Shown: positions 1 through 64,000 of the stretch, in pieces
Numbering within the stretch: the stretch's first letter is position 1
How the letters are laid out: each line of letters begins with the position of its first letter
Assembly (NCBI RefSeq): GCF_000224145.3
Contig: NC_020168.2
Location: forward strand, 186,001 to 250,000
Source: Ciona intestinalis
Taxonomy: Eukaryota; Chordata; Ascidiacea; Phlebobranchia; Cionidae
Length of the DNA stretch: 64,000 bases
Reading direction: 5' to 3'
Translations under genes and position numbers: made by a program
The notes under the pieces: model-generated
The model's input: only the letters and a program-made list of their open reading frames with translations
The model's database searches: none
What the model was told of the DNA's origin: nothing

Positions 1-3000
1 CTATGAAAATGTTGGTTGAACTACACTTGCATGACAATCTTATATCAGTTCTAAACGATGGCGTTTTTCAAGGTTTATCCAGTTTGAAAGTTCTCAACTT
101 AAAGTTTAATGTTTTAAAGGAACTAAACAACACCGGAGCCACTTTGATCGGGTTGGAAAACTTAGAACAACTTTTTCTTGATCAAAATTTCTTCTTTGGC
201 TTGCCTGTTGCGACTGCGTTCTCTTATGTTCGAAATTCTCTGCTACATTTATCCATAACACAACAGCAAAGAGTTAACTTGTTGACTGAGCTAGACTTAC
301 CAGTGCTTGAAGTTTTAAACGTTTCATTTTGTCGGATTTTTGATTTCAAAGGCAATCTTACAACACCGAATCTGGTTACATTGGACTTGACAGGGAATCA
401 ACTACAACAGCTATCACCTTCCAAATTTCTTGACTTTCATCGTTTAAAAACACTGAACATATCGCAAAACAGCGGGTTTCTCGTGCTGCCCTACCAAGCT
501 TTACTCTCAGTCAGTGAGACTTTAGAAAACTTAGCAGCTGACGCTTTATCGTTGTTCAGAATCACCGGGAAGAGAATTGATGATCCGGAAAGAAACTTGC
601 TCAAAAATCTGCGTCACTTATCCTTACAGTACAACGCTATATCCGTTGTTGAGGAAGATTCCTTCTTCGCAAATCTCCACCAGCTTGAATCACTTGCAAT
701 GACTCATACATATCTCATAGAAGTCCCAACAGTTTTCGCGCAATTAACAAACTTAAAAATTCTTCATTTTGATGGAAATCCATTTACAAAGTAAGATCAT
801 TTGTCTATAAATAACTCTTCTTGTATTTCTTTGCGTATAGACCCACTACATGACGTACATATGGTCTTACTTTATAAAACTGTTTTACCAGGCATATTAA
901 ATTTGTTGTATAAAACAGCTGTTTTGGAATTTCTTAGCGTATTGGCGTAGATTATGTTACTGTATATAAAACGCTGCCACCAGACATATTACACCTGTTT
1001 TCTAAATCAACTCTTTCTCTCCCCCCGCCCTATTATGTTACTTTGTTCTCAACCGATTAAACCAATCCATTTTTCCAGCATAACATCGATAACCTTCCCA
1101 ACGCTACCTTTATTGGAAGAGATCAGTTTAAATAAGATGCCGGAACTTGACTTTATCGGCGAAGAAGCGTTTTCTAGCTTTCCTACTCTACGAAGGTTAT
1201 CTGTTAAAAACGGAAAGCTGTCAAAACTCTCACGGTCTGCGTTTAATGGTTTAAACGACTTAAAGGAACTCGATCTTACATCTAATGCTCTTGAAATTGG
1301 TTGCGCTGAATGGGCACAAGGTAAAAGATTTGTTTTGGGCACGTAAGCTCAATCAATGCAATATATATAAATTAAATGCATATAAAATAATCAGACTAAA
1401 AAATGCTAAACGTTTGCTTTTGCTAGTTTTCTATATGTGTAGATTAGCCATACTTTTGAGTTGTACTCCCTCGTCTTTAGTGTAAAAGGGTCGGGGAAGA
1501 TGGGACACATTTTTATTCCATTTTCTCGTCTTAATTAGTAGTAAACAAAGAACATTCAAAGAATTATAAAACCATATCCTTACGACTCCCAAGCATAGAC
1601 GGTTGTTCGTTTAAAACACGTACAGCATACTAAAACATTATGTGCTAAAGGTGTCCCATTTTCCCCACCCCACTATATATTACTATTAAGTGTAAAATTC
1701 ATTGAACAGACAAAGCTTTGGAGAAACTTCTACTGTCTGGTAACAAATGGAGATGCGATTGCAACATGAATGACTTTCGTACCTGGTTAATCTCACAAGA
1801 ATACGTAGTGATTGACGTCACGGATGACGTCACTTGCCATTTTCCGCGATCACTTCGTGGAAACGAAATATCAACGTTAGACGAATCTGAGCTGATCTGT
1901 GAAGATACGGAATGCCCGGATGTTTGTCTCTGCTACACAGATTGGTAACTTAAACAACTGTATATAATGTCCGCCATCGTGGCATATAATGGTTCCAGCG
2001 CCATCTCAGAGGTTACGGGTTTGAGGCTCGACGCTGCTATACCATTGACGGCGTGTGGCGAATCAGTTAACGACAATGATCCTTATTTATAGGTTGTCTA
2101 AATTACCAGCCATACATTAAAAAAAATGCAAACCTTCCCTATATCGCGGGCGATAATAATTCATCTTCAAATAGAACAGTATATTAAGACACTGGCTGTT
2201 TGAAATGCTAAATGTTTCGTAAGTATGAGGGCAAGAAAAGCTGCCTTGAGCAACCGTGGGGCCTGCATGTCGCACTATATACTGTGGGGTAGAATGTATT
2301 TCCTAATCGTATTTTAAATTAAAAACTCTTTTGACAGTCGTAAAGATAGAGTTTTATAGTTCTGTAAATATTCTTAGTTTACTATCAAATAGAAAAATGA
2401 AAAAGAACAAAAGCATGTCCCATCTTACCCCGCTCTACTTACACCGGTTAACCTGGAAAGGCATGGGTAAAACCTAAACTGAATATATTTACCGCCGATA
2501 ACATATCGCGGTACAATAAGTAATCATGTAACGTATTTATATATAAAGGATGATATACATATTTGTAAGCTTGGCTGCGATCATTCACACTAGACTGGTC
2601 ACGAATCCAACTATACAGTCTGACTGATTTAACTTAAAGGCTTTTAAACGTAAAGCAAGAAACGGTGAGCCGTAATTAGGCGACAATCGGGCCAGCGGCA
2701 CGTTAGAAAAGCTCGTAGGTATTACAAGTAAACCAAATCAGCGCCGAAAACAATTTAAACTAACCACGACTCAGTGTAAGGACCAACTAAATACAAAGAA
2801 GATAGTAAACGAAAACATCTAAACTAAAACAGAACATTTATACAGAAACACGTAACACCTTGAAAATGAACATGAAACAAATTAGACTTTGAACTTATTA
2901 TACCACATATAAAATATCATAACTATAACTAATGTTCTGTCTTTTTACAGGAACACCGATATAACAGTGGATTGCAGTAACGAGGGTTTATCGAAAGTTC

Positions 3001-5938
3001 CAAGTGTTCCTTTATCGTCAAGTGTGGTTCAAATGACCAACAACCCGTTCGTGTATTTGACAGCAAGAGATTTTTACCAAGTGCGCAACATTACGAAGTT
3101 GTTGCTTTCATCTTGTATGTTACAAGATATTGAGGTGATTTAAATTGATCATTTTTTGTCTATCACCAAACCGAATGTGAATGTACCTTACTTTATCCTC
3201 GCGTGGCCGGAAAACGCAGTTGTTATAACACTAGTGTTCTGTTTCATACACCTTTGTGCCAGCTTACGAATTATCACGATTGTAATTTGCTCTAATTTTA
3301 ATTGATTATGGTCCCAGTAAAGAGTTCTCCCCCACGTTATCTGCCAGCCCTTAAATTACTAACCTATATAACCTAACTAATAACAAAAAAAAACTTTCTT
3401 ATCTAGTGTCCCATATTACCCCACCTATATTTTGTTTTCATGTAGACATAAACATTTTTTTGTTTTGGTTACAGAATGTCACTTTCAGTCAAATGGTGAT
3501 TCTCTCTGAGTTGGATCTTAATACGAACAAGATTCAACATTTAAAAGAGGAATGGTTTGAAAGTTTAAGAAACCTTGAAAGTTTGAGACTCGATTCAAAC
3601 TGGATAACCAGCTGGGATACTAAAGTATTTTACTCGTTACGAAATCTAAAATTTCTGGATTTAAGTAAAAATGCAATAAATTCACTGGATACGGAAATGT
3701 TCACTGGACTGGTGTCATTAGAACGGCTACTACTTAACGAAAACAGCATCACAGTCATACCAACAGGAGTATTTGATACAATCCCTTCCATCCAAGTGTT
3801 ATATATCCCACACAACCGAATTGAAAATCTTCCCCCAAACTGTTTACAAAACTTATCTCACCTTACTACATTTGACGTTAGTGAGAATCTCATTCAAAAC
3901 TTGGATGATCGGTTTTTAATCTCGGAAACCTTACAATACCTGAAGCTAGAAGATGGTCAAATAAGCAGCGTCGGTGAAACTGCCTTCGCAGGACTACCAA
4001 ACCTTCGTACACTAAGAATGGCTGGAAACAAAATTCAGGAGATATCGTTATCAGCGTTTCAGTCCCCAAGGCACATCAGTTTGGTTGCTACATTAGATTT
4101 AAACGACAACCAATTGACTGAAGTCCCGGTTTCAGCTTTGCAAAACATGACCCACCTTTCAGCTTTGTACCTCAGTAAAAATCCGATCACTTCCCTGCAG
4201 GTACAACCCAACACACCATGTACATGCCCAAGCATTGAAACGCTACAGGTGGCGTTCCTACCGATAACAGAAGTGCCTCAGGACTCAATCTTTCGATGCT
4301 TCCCTAACTTACGCGTGGTAATAATGAACAACTGTGAGCTAACACAAATACCATTCAACTTACTACACGACCTGGAAAATTTAAAAACACTCAACTTGGA
4401 TGCTAACAAAATACCTTTGATCCACCAAACATCGTTCCCACAACACAACACTTTGACTGAGCTAAGCTTACGTTTCAACCAATATTTAACACAGGTATAT
4501 ATTCATCATAATTATTGCGTTTTATAGTGGGTTGGGGTAAGATGGGACATGTTTTCATTTTCTTATATTGTACCATCTGATTAGAAACAAAGAATATTTA
4601 CAAAAATATTTAACCGTATCCTCACGACTTTAAAGGAGGGTTGTTGAATGTTAAAAACACGACCAGGAAACTATATTTATTTTGTGCTAACGGTACCCAT
4701 CTTACCCCAATGTACTAATTGAGATACAAACATTTTTCAATTTTCCCCCATGTTTTCATTCTTAATGGGTGTTATCCCAGTAGGCACGACAAATATTTGA
4801 TAAACAAAAAATAAATTATGTTATTTTGAAATGTAAAATAAACGTAACAGTGCTGCAAACAAATATTCCATATACCATTACTATATAGTAATACTTAGAA
4901 AAACTGTGTTTACTTAGCACTGTCGTTGATAATTCTTTTCTCTTTGCTGTTTTAATTAATATGATTTTGTATTCTATTTATTCGTAGAAAAAAAATCTTT
5001 CACATTTTCAGATTACCGACAACGCATTCTCTGCACTTGGTGGTTTAATAGACCTTCGTATATCAGAATGCACGATAGATTCCATATCACCGTATGCATT
5101 TGAAGGCGTAACGCAACTTGAAATCCTGGACGTTTCAAACAATAAGTTAACGACACCAAGCCATGAATGGTATTCATCGTTCCAAGCTGATAAACTGACA
5201 TCTGTGTCTTTGTATAGCAATCCTTGGTTATGTAATTGCTCTGTTTACCCATACCAACAGTGGTTGCTTGATGGAGCTGGTGGTCTTCAACCTTACACTT
5301 TATCAACTGTATGTGATGACCCAATATTCTATAAGGGTGAGCACTAAGTAATAAACTTTGCATTAAGCTTATTTTACAGTAATAGTACTATGGGGTAAGA
5401 TGGTACACTGATATCACTTAATATCCCATATTTCCTAATTGTAAGAAAAATAATAAAAAGTAAATCTGTAGATAAAAATGTATAGGAGGATGGGGGAAGA
5501 TGGGACACCTTCGGTGCATAATATCCGAATATCCTGACCGTATTTTAAACAGTTAACAACGGTCTATGGGAATCTTGAGCATATAGTTTTATAATTCTTT
5601 AAAAGTTCCTTGTTTACTACCGCATTGGACGATAAAATAGAGTTAAAATTTGTCCCAACTTCCCCCACCCTAATATACGTTAGTANNNNNNNNNNNNNNN
5701 NNNNNNNNNNNNNNNNNNNNNNNNNNNNNNNNNNNATATTAATGTGAATACAACAACAACGACCACGAACAGTAGTGAAGTCCAAACTACAATAACCACG
5801 AATCACAGTGAAGTCCAAACAACAACTAAGATTCATGGTGAAGTCCAAGCGACAACGTCTTCAGCAAATAAAACATTGTCTATACTTAACTGGTTGTTAT
5901 CGTTCTGCTGTTTAAGTTTAGTATCTTGTTTTATTTAG
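1..5938 (+). CDS. Leucine-rich-repeat surface protein with Thr-rich stalk and probable GPI anchor (5' partial)
   Basis: Exons read as 1-790, 1079-1320, 1710-1944, 2951-3134, 3475-4494, 5012-5336 and about 5736-5938; each junction between them is GT-AG and keeps frame. The protein is open at the left edge, so the start and signal peptide are missing. Order seen: LRRs (exons 1-2), a C-terminal cysteine cap (WRCDCN in 1710-1944), a new N-terminal cap (CPDVCLC), about 12 further LRRs (3475-4494 and on), a second C-cap (NPWLCNC), then a stalk rich in Thr with three imperfect SEVQTT-type repeats and several N-glycosylation sequons. The end is a hydrophobic run with no charged tail after a small-residue SSAN site, typical of a GPI signal. 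The last Cys of the second cap is not seen and may lie in the gap at 5686-5735. Role is inferred: extracellular recognition or adhesion. I do not assign an orthologue; chaoptin-, Toll-ectodomain- and VLR-like proteins share parts of this layout. Confidence 0.85.
1487..1674. mobile_element. MITE, GGGTGGGGAAGATGGGACA family
   Basis: About 190 bp with terminal inverted repeats reading roughly GGGTCGGGGAAGATGGGACA and its complement near TGTCCCATTTTCCCCACCCC. Interior has TTATAAAACCATATCC and GTAGTAAACAAAGAACATTC. In an LRR gene intron. Confidence 0.85.
1710..3134 (+). other. Back-to-back LRR C-cap and LRR N-cap inside the LRR gene
   Basis: Exon 1710-1944 ends the first LRR block with a C-cap: a CDC pair followed by a Trp-Leu, then Cys at VTCHF and ELIC. 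It runs directly into a fresh N-cap, CPDVCLCYTDW, which continues across the intron into 2951-3134 with VDCSNEGLSKVPS. This is the classic cysteine-cluster linker between two LRR solenoids, as in Slit and in protostome-type Toll ectodomains. It shows the protein has at least two separate LRR domains in series. Confidence 0.8.
2284..2439. mobile_element. MITE copy, worn left end
   Basis: Right end ATGTCCCATCTTACCCCGCT and interior intact; left inverted repeat mostly lost. Confidence 0.65.
4526..4716. mobile_element. MITE copy
   Basis: Ends GGTTGGGGTAAGATGGGACA and CCCATCTTACCCCAA. Confidence 0.8.
5483..5675. mobile_element. MITE copy, next to a second partial copy
   Basis: Full-length copy with GGATGGGGGAAGATGGGACA; a fragment of another copy lies at 5385-5445, so the pair is side by side or nested. 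Confidence 0.8.
5686..5735. other. Assembly gap of 50 N in the LRR gene
   Basis: The gap lies between the second LRR cap (ending 5336) and the Thr-rich stalk exon. Part of the stalk and the last cysteine of the cap are probably inside it. The exact 50-N size suggests an arbitrary gap length. Confidence 0.95.
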
Positions 5939-6177
5939 TAGATGATTCAGCAGCAACGCTTTTTATCTGACAGATTTTCAAGTAGTTTTTACTGCAGTAA
6001 CGCTGTCTGATACTTCTCCTTTTTTTACGGTTGTGTGATTTTACCGATTGCCTTTTCTTCGCTGTTTTAAATAATTTAATCTTTCCAAAAATACCTGTAA
6101 ATATGGCCTACCAAAAGCTTCCTATTACAAAAGATCTGATATTTATGGACGCAGGCTTTTATCTTCATTTATATTTT

Positions 6178-6360
6178 ATGTTGGGGTAAAATAGATACCG
6201 TTATAGCACATACAATCTCATATTTCTTAATCGTGTTTCAAACAATCAACAAACCTTTTTTAGAATCGCAAGGATACAGTTTTATAATTCTGTAAATACC
6301 TTCGTTTACTAACAATAAGGACGGTAAATGGGAACGAAAACATGTCCCATCCTACCCCAA
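6178..6360. mobile_element. MITE copy between the LRR and dynein genes
   Basis: Ends GTTGGGGTAAAATAG and CATGTCCCATCCTACCCCAA. Confidence 0.75.
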
Positions 6361-6466
6361 CCGATCAGGGAAGCAAAGCCAACCAACTTTAGACCTTTTT
6401 TGTGCAAAAATTTCACTGCGTTTTACTTGAAACAATCAGCACAACCGGTGCATGCTACATTGTCCA

Positions 6467-6472
6467 TTTATT
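6467..6472 (-). promoter_or_regulatory. Poly(A) signal of the dynein heavy chain gene
   Basis: AATAAA on the minus strand, about 83 bases after the stop codon. This implies a short 3'UTR with cleavage near 6440-6455. No other canonical signal is closer. Confidence 0.65.
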
Positions 6473-6554
6473 ACATATATTACCAAATTAGTTTGAACAC
6501 CACTATTAACAATTAGTTATTACATGACTACATCAATATACATCAACCGTTGAA

Positions 6555-60772
<54,218 letters not shown>

Positions 60773-60794
60773 GATATCAGAACAGAAAATTTCT
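60773..60794 (-). promoter_or_regulatory. 3' splice acceptor 20 bases before the dynein ATG
   Basis: Minus strand reads AGTTTATTTAG, then 20 bases, then ATG. The AG is at 60793-60794. It could be a spliced-leader trans-splice site or the acceptor of a 5'UTR intron. The call is inference from sequence and from the known habit of Ciona genes. Confidence 0.5.
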
Positions 60795-62418
60795 AAATAA
60801 ACTTAGATCTCAATTAATAACGGAAACCTAAAACAATAGTAAGTATTAATTCATTTTAAAGGGAAAAAAACGAGGGTTTGCAACTAACTGGTCTTTTTTA
60901 TATGCTGTACATTTTAATTACCAGCATAAATAGTTGTAATGCTTAATGAATAAACAAAATAGTTTTTTATAACATTAAAACTACCTTAATAAAGTAAAAT
61001 TGACATAGAAACCACAAACTTTAATTTTTGCAAAACACAATTTTCATAAATTTTTACAAAACAATTTTTGTATCATTTGTTTTTAAAAAACTTTATAAAA
61101 AAACCATGTTTCTTTCCAATCTAGTGGAAACCTAGATTCATTATCTAACTTTAATAAACCTTTCATTATTCATTTAAACTTGTCCCATGTGTCAGGTCAC
61201 TCATGTGTCATGTCACTCATGTGTCATGTCACTCATGTGTCATGTCACTCATGTGTCATGTCACTCATGTGTCATGTGGAAGAATACAAAGTCCACCCGT
61301 TTAATAAACATAGGTTGGGTAATGATACTGTTTATTTTTTAATTGTGTTTGTTTAAAAACTCCTGCAGTTGTGAGTGAATAACCAGAGTTATTTCAACAC
61401 ATTGTAAATTACAACTTTTAATTTAAAATACAGTGTTTGTTTGTTTTTTCTATGTATAAATTGCCAGTGTTAATTACCATACCATGGGCGTGGGTGAACG
61501 AATCATAAAAATAATTTAAACTGCACAGATTTAGGGAGAAAACTTCGGCTATTATTTTACATGTCTTATGCGATTGGCGAAAGTAATTACATATGTAAAT
61601 ATTACAGACAATTATAGGCACAGATATAAGAAAAACAAACGCATTTTTTTGCAAAATTTATACTGTAGATTGAATTAAAGACGAAATATAGATAGATAGA
61701 TCACAAAATTAAAATCAACAAACTACCCTTAAAAAGATACGCAAATATATATATATAGTAATATTTTTCATTTAAATAGATAGTATTTAATTTTCACTTT
61801 ATAAAAAGCATTTAGAAATATGCTAATATTAAACTATGTATAGTTATATAAAACATACTATAAACAAAATCATTTATATTGAAATGCAATTCAGACTCAC
61901 GCAGCCCGAACATTGTTTCCGCAGTTCTTAAAATATGAAACTATTCAATGTTTAAACTTTTCGTCACCAACATCCTTCATTGGTTTAGGTCACGTGTACA
62001 ACGCCATTATCAACCCACAGGGTAAAGTTCACGGCAATGTTGATTAAATGCGCTATTTTAAATGCTCTTGTAGCATTTATATCTCAGCAAAAAATGACAT
62101 ATAAGGACCATTTAAAAGTCTTTTTAATGTTAATACATTTTCAATCGAATTTAATTTTAAATAGAGTGAGATGCAGAGAAACTTTGCGCTATTAATTTAC
62201 CGTTTTGTTTTTTTGTGGTGTTTATGAAATTCTTTTCGATTTCGGGGGTTTCCCAGTACTTGTTTACGTTACCTTGGAAGTTGTTTTTGTAAGTTTTAAA
62301 AGTTGAATTATTCATTATTACAGTTTACTGTAGGTGTATTATTATTTGGATTTTGAACCCGGATACTGTAAGACTATAAAGAGCACACGAAGGATCAAAG
62401 CCGGCCGTTTTTTTGCTT
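60795..62418. promoter_or_regulatory. Shared upstream region of the dynein and ANKS6-like genes
   Basis: The two genes diverge from here, with 1,669 bp between start codons. I see a 16-bp minisatellite (61186-61279), an inverted CCAAT box and an E-box CACGTG close together near 61980-61996, and AT-rich stretches. No ORF of note. Promoter use in both directions is inferred from position. Confidence 0.5.
61186..61279. repeat. 16-bp minisatellite, six copies, each with an E-box-like CATGTG
   Basis: Unit CATGTGTCATGTCACT starts at 61186, 61202, 61218, 61234, 61250 and 61266. Copies are nearly perfect, so expansion is recent. It lies about 420-510 bp before the dynein ATG. Confidence 0.9.
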
Positions 62419-62441
62419 AGAAAAGCTGGCCTAAATGTACG
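62403..62441 (+). promoter_or_regulatory. 3' splice acceptor 21 bases before the ANKS6-like ATG
   Basis: GGCCGTTTTTTTGCTTAG ends at 62420: a pyrimidine tract with AG, then 21 bases to the ATG at 62442. It matches the arrangement in front of the dynein ATG, and fits either trans-splicing or a 5'UTR intron. Confidence 0.5.
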
Positions 62442-63950
62442 ATGGACAATTCTTCTATAACTGTTCCTCAAAGCATTTGGTCGCTTTTAAAAGCAGTGGA
62501 GGACGGTGATGCAAATAAAGTAAGTTGTTTATAATTTCTTTGTATGTTCTGGCCACATCTGAGTTCTTTTTTTCTGTAAAAATACTCATAATTCTACTTT
62601 TTGTCTACAGGTTCAACACTTGTTGGAGCAAAACACAGAGGTATCTGTTGAAACGACAGACGCTGATGGTAACAGTCTTCTTCATATTGCTGCTGCCAAT
62701 GGTCATGAAGAAGTTGTTAGGATTCTGTTAATAAAAGGTTAAACTGAGTTTTTATTAAGTGTTGTGATTCCAATGTATTTAAAAAGGGTATATTAACCAC
62801 TAAACTGAGTTGTCCCTAATGATAGCCATATGTGTGCTTGAACAAGACCCTTAGCAGACATTGCTTCAACCCAAAAGTCAGCACCCTGGATGTCGGATTA
62901 CTGGGCCAACTCTGGTCTAAATCTCAGGTCACATTGTGTGGTTCGTCAGGACCTCACCACTCCTAACTTCACACCAATAAACACACCCTTATATTTAGAT
63001 GATTGAGCTTTTCATGAACCAGGTCCCATGACGTGGCTTGCTGTATAACCTTACCCAAGTTCATTTCCCAACCTGTGTTGTATTTCAGGTGCGTCACTTG
63101 ATCGATCTAATTCATTTGGTTGGACACCTCTAATGCAGGCAGCTCGATATGGGAATGAAAGTGTTGCCCACTATTTATTGAACAATAAAGCAAAGATCAA
63201 CGTGACCACTCCTATGGGAATCTCTGCATTGACACTTGCAACTTATGGCGGGCACACAAAGGCATGTTAGCAGTTTAATGACCACTTTCAATTGATTTAT
63301 TGTATTTAACTAAAAATTTGGGTAGAAATTTATAACACAAGAAAGATCACGTCCAAATATAAACATAACTGTTTTTATTAATTACAAGATTTTTAAAAAA
63401 CTTGATCCAATGTTTTTACGTCTACTTTTTAATACCTTAAACACCCACATATTTAACTTCTATAAAAGCTTAGCCTACTTTGCTAAATGTAAAGCTTACA
63501 CTGCCACACTGGTATGGTATTCCAAACATATAATGTCATCCTTCAAAGTTTCCCAGGCAGTCATATGTGTGCTTTAAACAAGACATTTAGCAGACATTGC
63601 TTCGACCCAGTGATCATTTATGGGTTGTAACACCCTAAATGTCGGAGTAATGAAATGAACCGACTATTGCCTAAATCTCTGGTCCCATTACGTGGTTCGT
63701 TGCTCTTCCTTACCACTACTAACTCCACACCAATAAACACACACTTATTTCCAGATGATTGAACTCTTCATGAACCATGATGTTTTGGCCGACGATTCCG
63801 AATCCGTTCCGTACTTCACCTCACCACTAGCTGTCGCTACAATGCAGGGCCGCGACGATAATCTGAAGAAATTGCTTAAGAAGGGAATTCCCCCAGACCA
63901 ATACTTCAAGTTCACCGACTGGACACCATTGATGATTGCTGCATTGACTG
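62442..63950 (+). CDS. Ankyrin-repeat protein, ANKS6-like (5' part; runs off the window)
   Basis: Exons: 62442-62519, 62611-62737, 63089-63261 and 63755 to about 63950, giving about 191 residues. Ankyrin repeats seen: DADGNSLLHIAAANGHEEVV, FGWTPLMQAARYGNESVAHY, GISALTLATYGGHTKMIEL, SPLAVATMQGRDDNLKKLL and TDWTPLMIAALTG. The order and wording match the N-terminal repeats of ANKS6 (in vertebrates GWSALMQAARFGHVSVAH, then GWSPLMLAALTG); ANKS6 is a ciliary inversin-compartment protein linked to nephronophthisis. The SAM domain would lie off the right edge. Exon 3 joins exon 4 through a GC-AG intron (AAG then GCATGT). The last donor (ACTG then GTTTGT) is likely but not proven. Another ankyrin family cannot be excluded. 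Confidence 0.75.
62820..63024 (+). repeat. Ghost copy of the intron 3 / exon 4 border of the ANKS6-like gene
   Basis: This stretch of intron 2 matches 63550-63776: the same SINE family B segment, then CACACCAATAAACACAC, a TTTAG acceptor and the first 22 bases of exon 4 with two changes (ATGATTGAGCTTTTCATG for ATGATTGAACTCTTCATG). Exon 2 ends in phase 1, so use of this copy would put a stop codon in the message. Confidence 0.85.
63545..63754 (+). mobile_element. SINE family B segment in intron 3 of the ANKS6-like gene
   Basis: Contains AAACAAGACATTTAGCAGAC and a tail-like GGTCCCATTACGTGG. It is the parent of the duplicate at 62820-63024. Confidence 0.7.
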
Positions 63951-64000
63951 GTTTGTTGTTTGCCAAGTACTTTGTTGGTGAAATTTGAAAGCAAAAATTT

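Larger units (their letters stand above)
5939..6554. other. Tail-to-tail intergenic interval
   Basis: 616 bp separate the stop of the LRR gene from the stop of the dynein gene, which runs the other way. It holds a MITE copy (6178-6360) and the dynein poly(A) signal. I see no canonical AATAAA for the LRR gene between its stop and the MITE, and no further gene. Confidence 0.8.

Noticed and set aside
62999..63024. A real mini-exon of the ANKS6-like gene
   Set aside because: It repeats the start of exon 4, would bring a stop after exon 2 in phase 1, and lacks a good donor.

Overview
The window looks like genomic DNA from a sea squirt of the genus Ciona. It is AT-rich, has many small GT-AG introns, and carries several families of short dispersed repeats of the kind known from Ciona genomes (a short inverted-repeat MITE and composite tRNA-derived SINEs). 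The proteins are clearly chordate-like. I cannot tell C. intestinalis/robusta from C. savignyi by eye. There are three assembly gaps: 5686-5735 and 16159-16208 (each exactly 50 N, so probably arbitrary in size) and 32716-32961.

There are three protein-coding genes. (1) Positions 1-5938, plus strand: the 3' part of a gene for a secreted or surface leucine-rich-repeat (LRR) protein. It has one LRR block with a cysteine cap, then a new N-terminal cap and a second LRR block with its own cap, a Thr-rich stalk, and a hydrophobic C-terminus that looks like a GPI-anchor signal. (2) Positions 60772 down to 6555, minus strand: a complete gene, except for one exon lost in a gap, for the heavy chain of cytoplasmic dynein 1 (DYNC1H1). 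I could place 88 exons, all with GT-AG junctions and consistent phase. They give about 4,597 readable residues plus roughly 50 in the 32716-32961 gap, close to the vertebrate length. (3) Positions 62442-63950, plus strand: the first four exons of an ankyrin-repeat gene most like ANKS6, continuing off the right edge.

Layout: the LRR gene and the dynein gene are tail to tail, 616 bp apart. The dynein gene and the ANKS6-like gene are head to head, with 1.67 kb between start codons. That interval holds a 16-bp minisatellite and, about 20 bases before each ATG, a good 3' splice acceptor. These acceptors fit spliced-leader trans-splicing, which Ciona uses widely, or ordinary 5'UTR introns.

The dynein introns are crowded with repeats: about 13 MITE copies in the window, two composite SINE families sharing a tRNA-like head, a hAT-type element with a perfect 8-bp target duplication, and a ~2-kb tandem array of a ~97-bp unit that is the tail module of one SINE family. 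Two introns, one in dynein and one in the ANKS6-like gene, hold decayed duplicate copies of the neighbouring intron-exon boundary ('ghost exons'). I found no evidence for a wholly new gene system. The best leads are the GPI-type LRR protein with lamprey-VLR-like architecture, the SINE-tail satellite, and the ghost exons.
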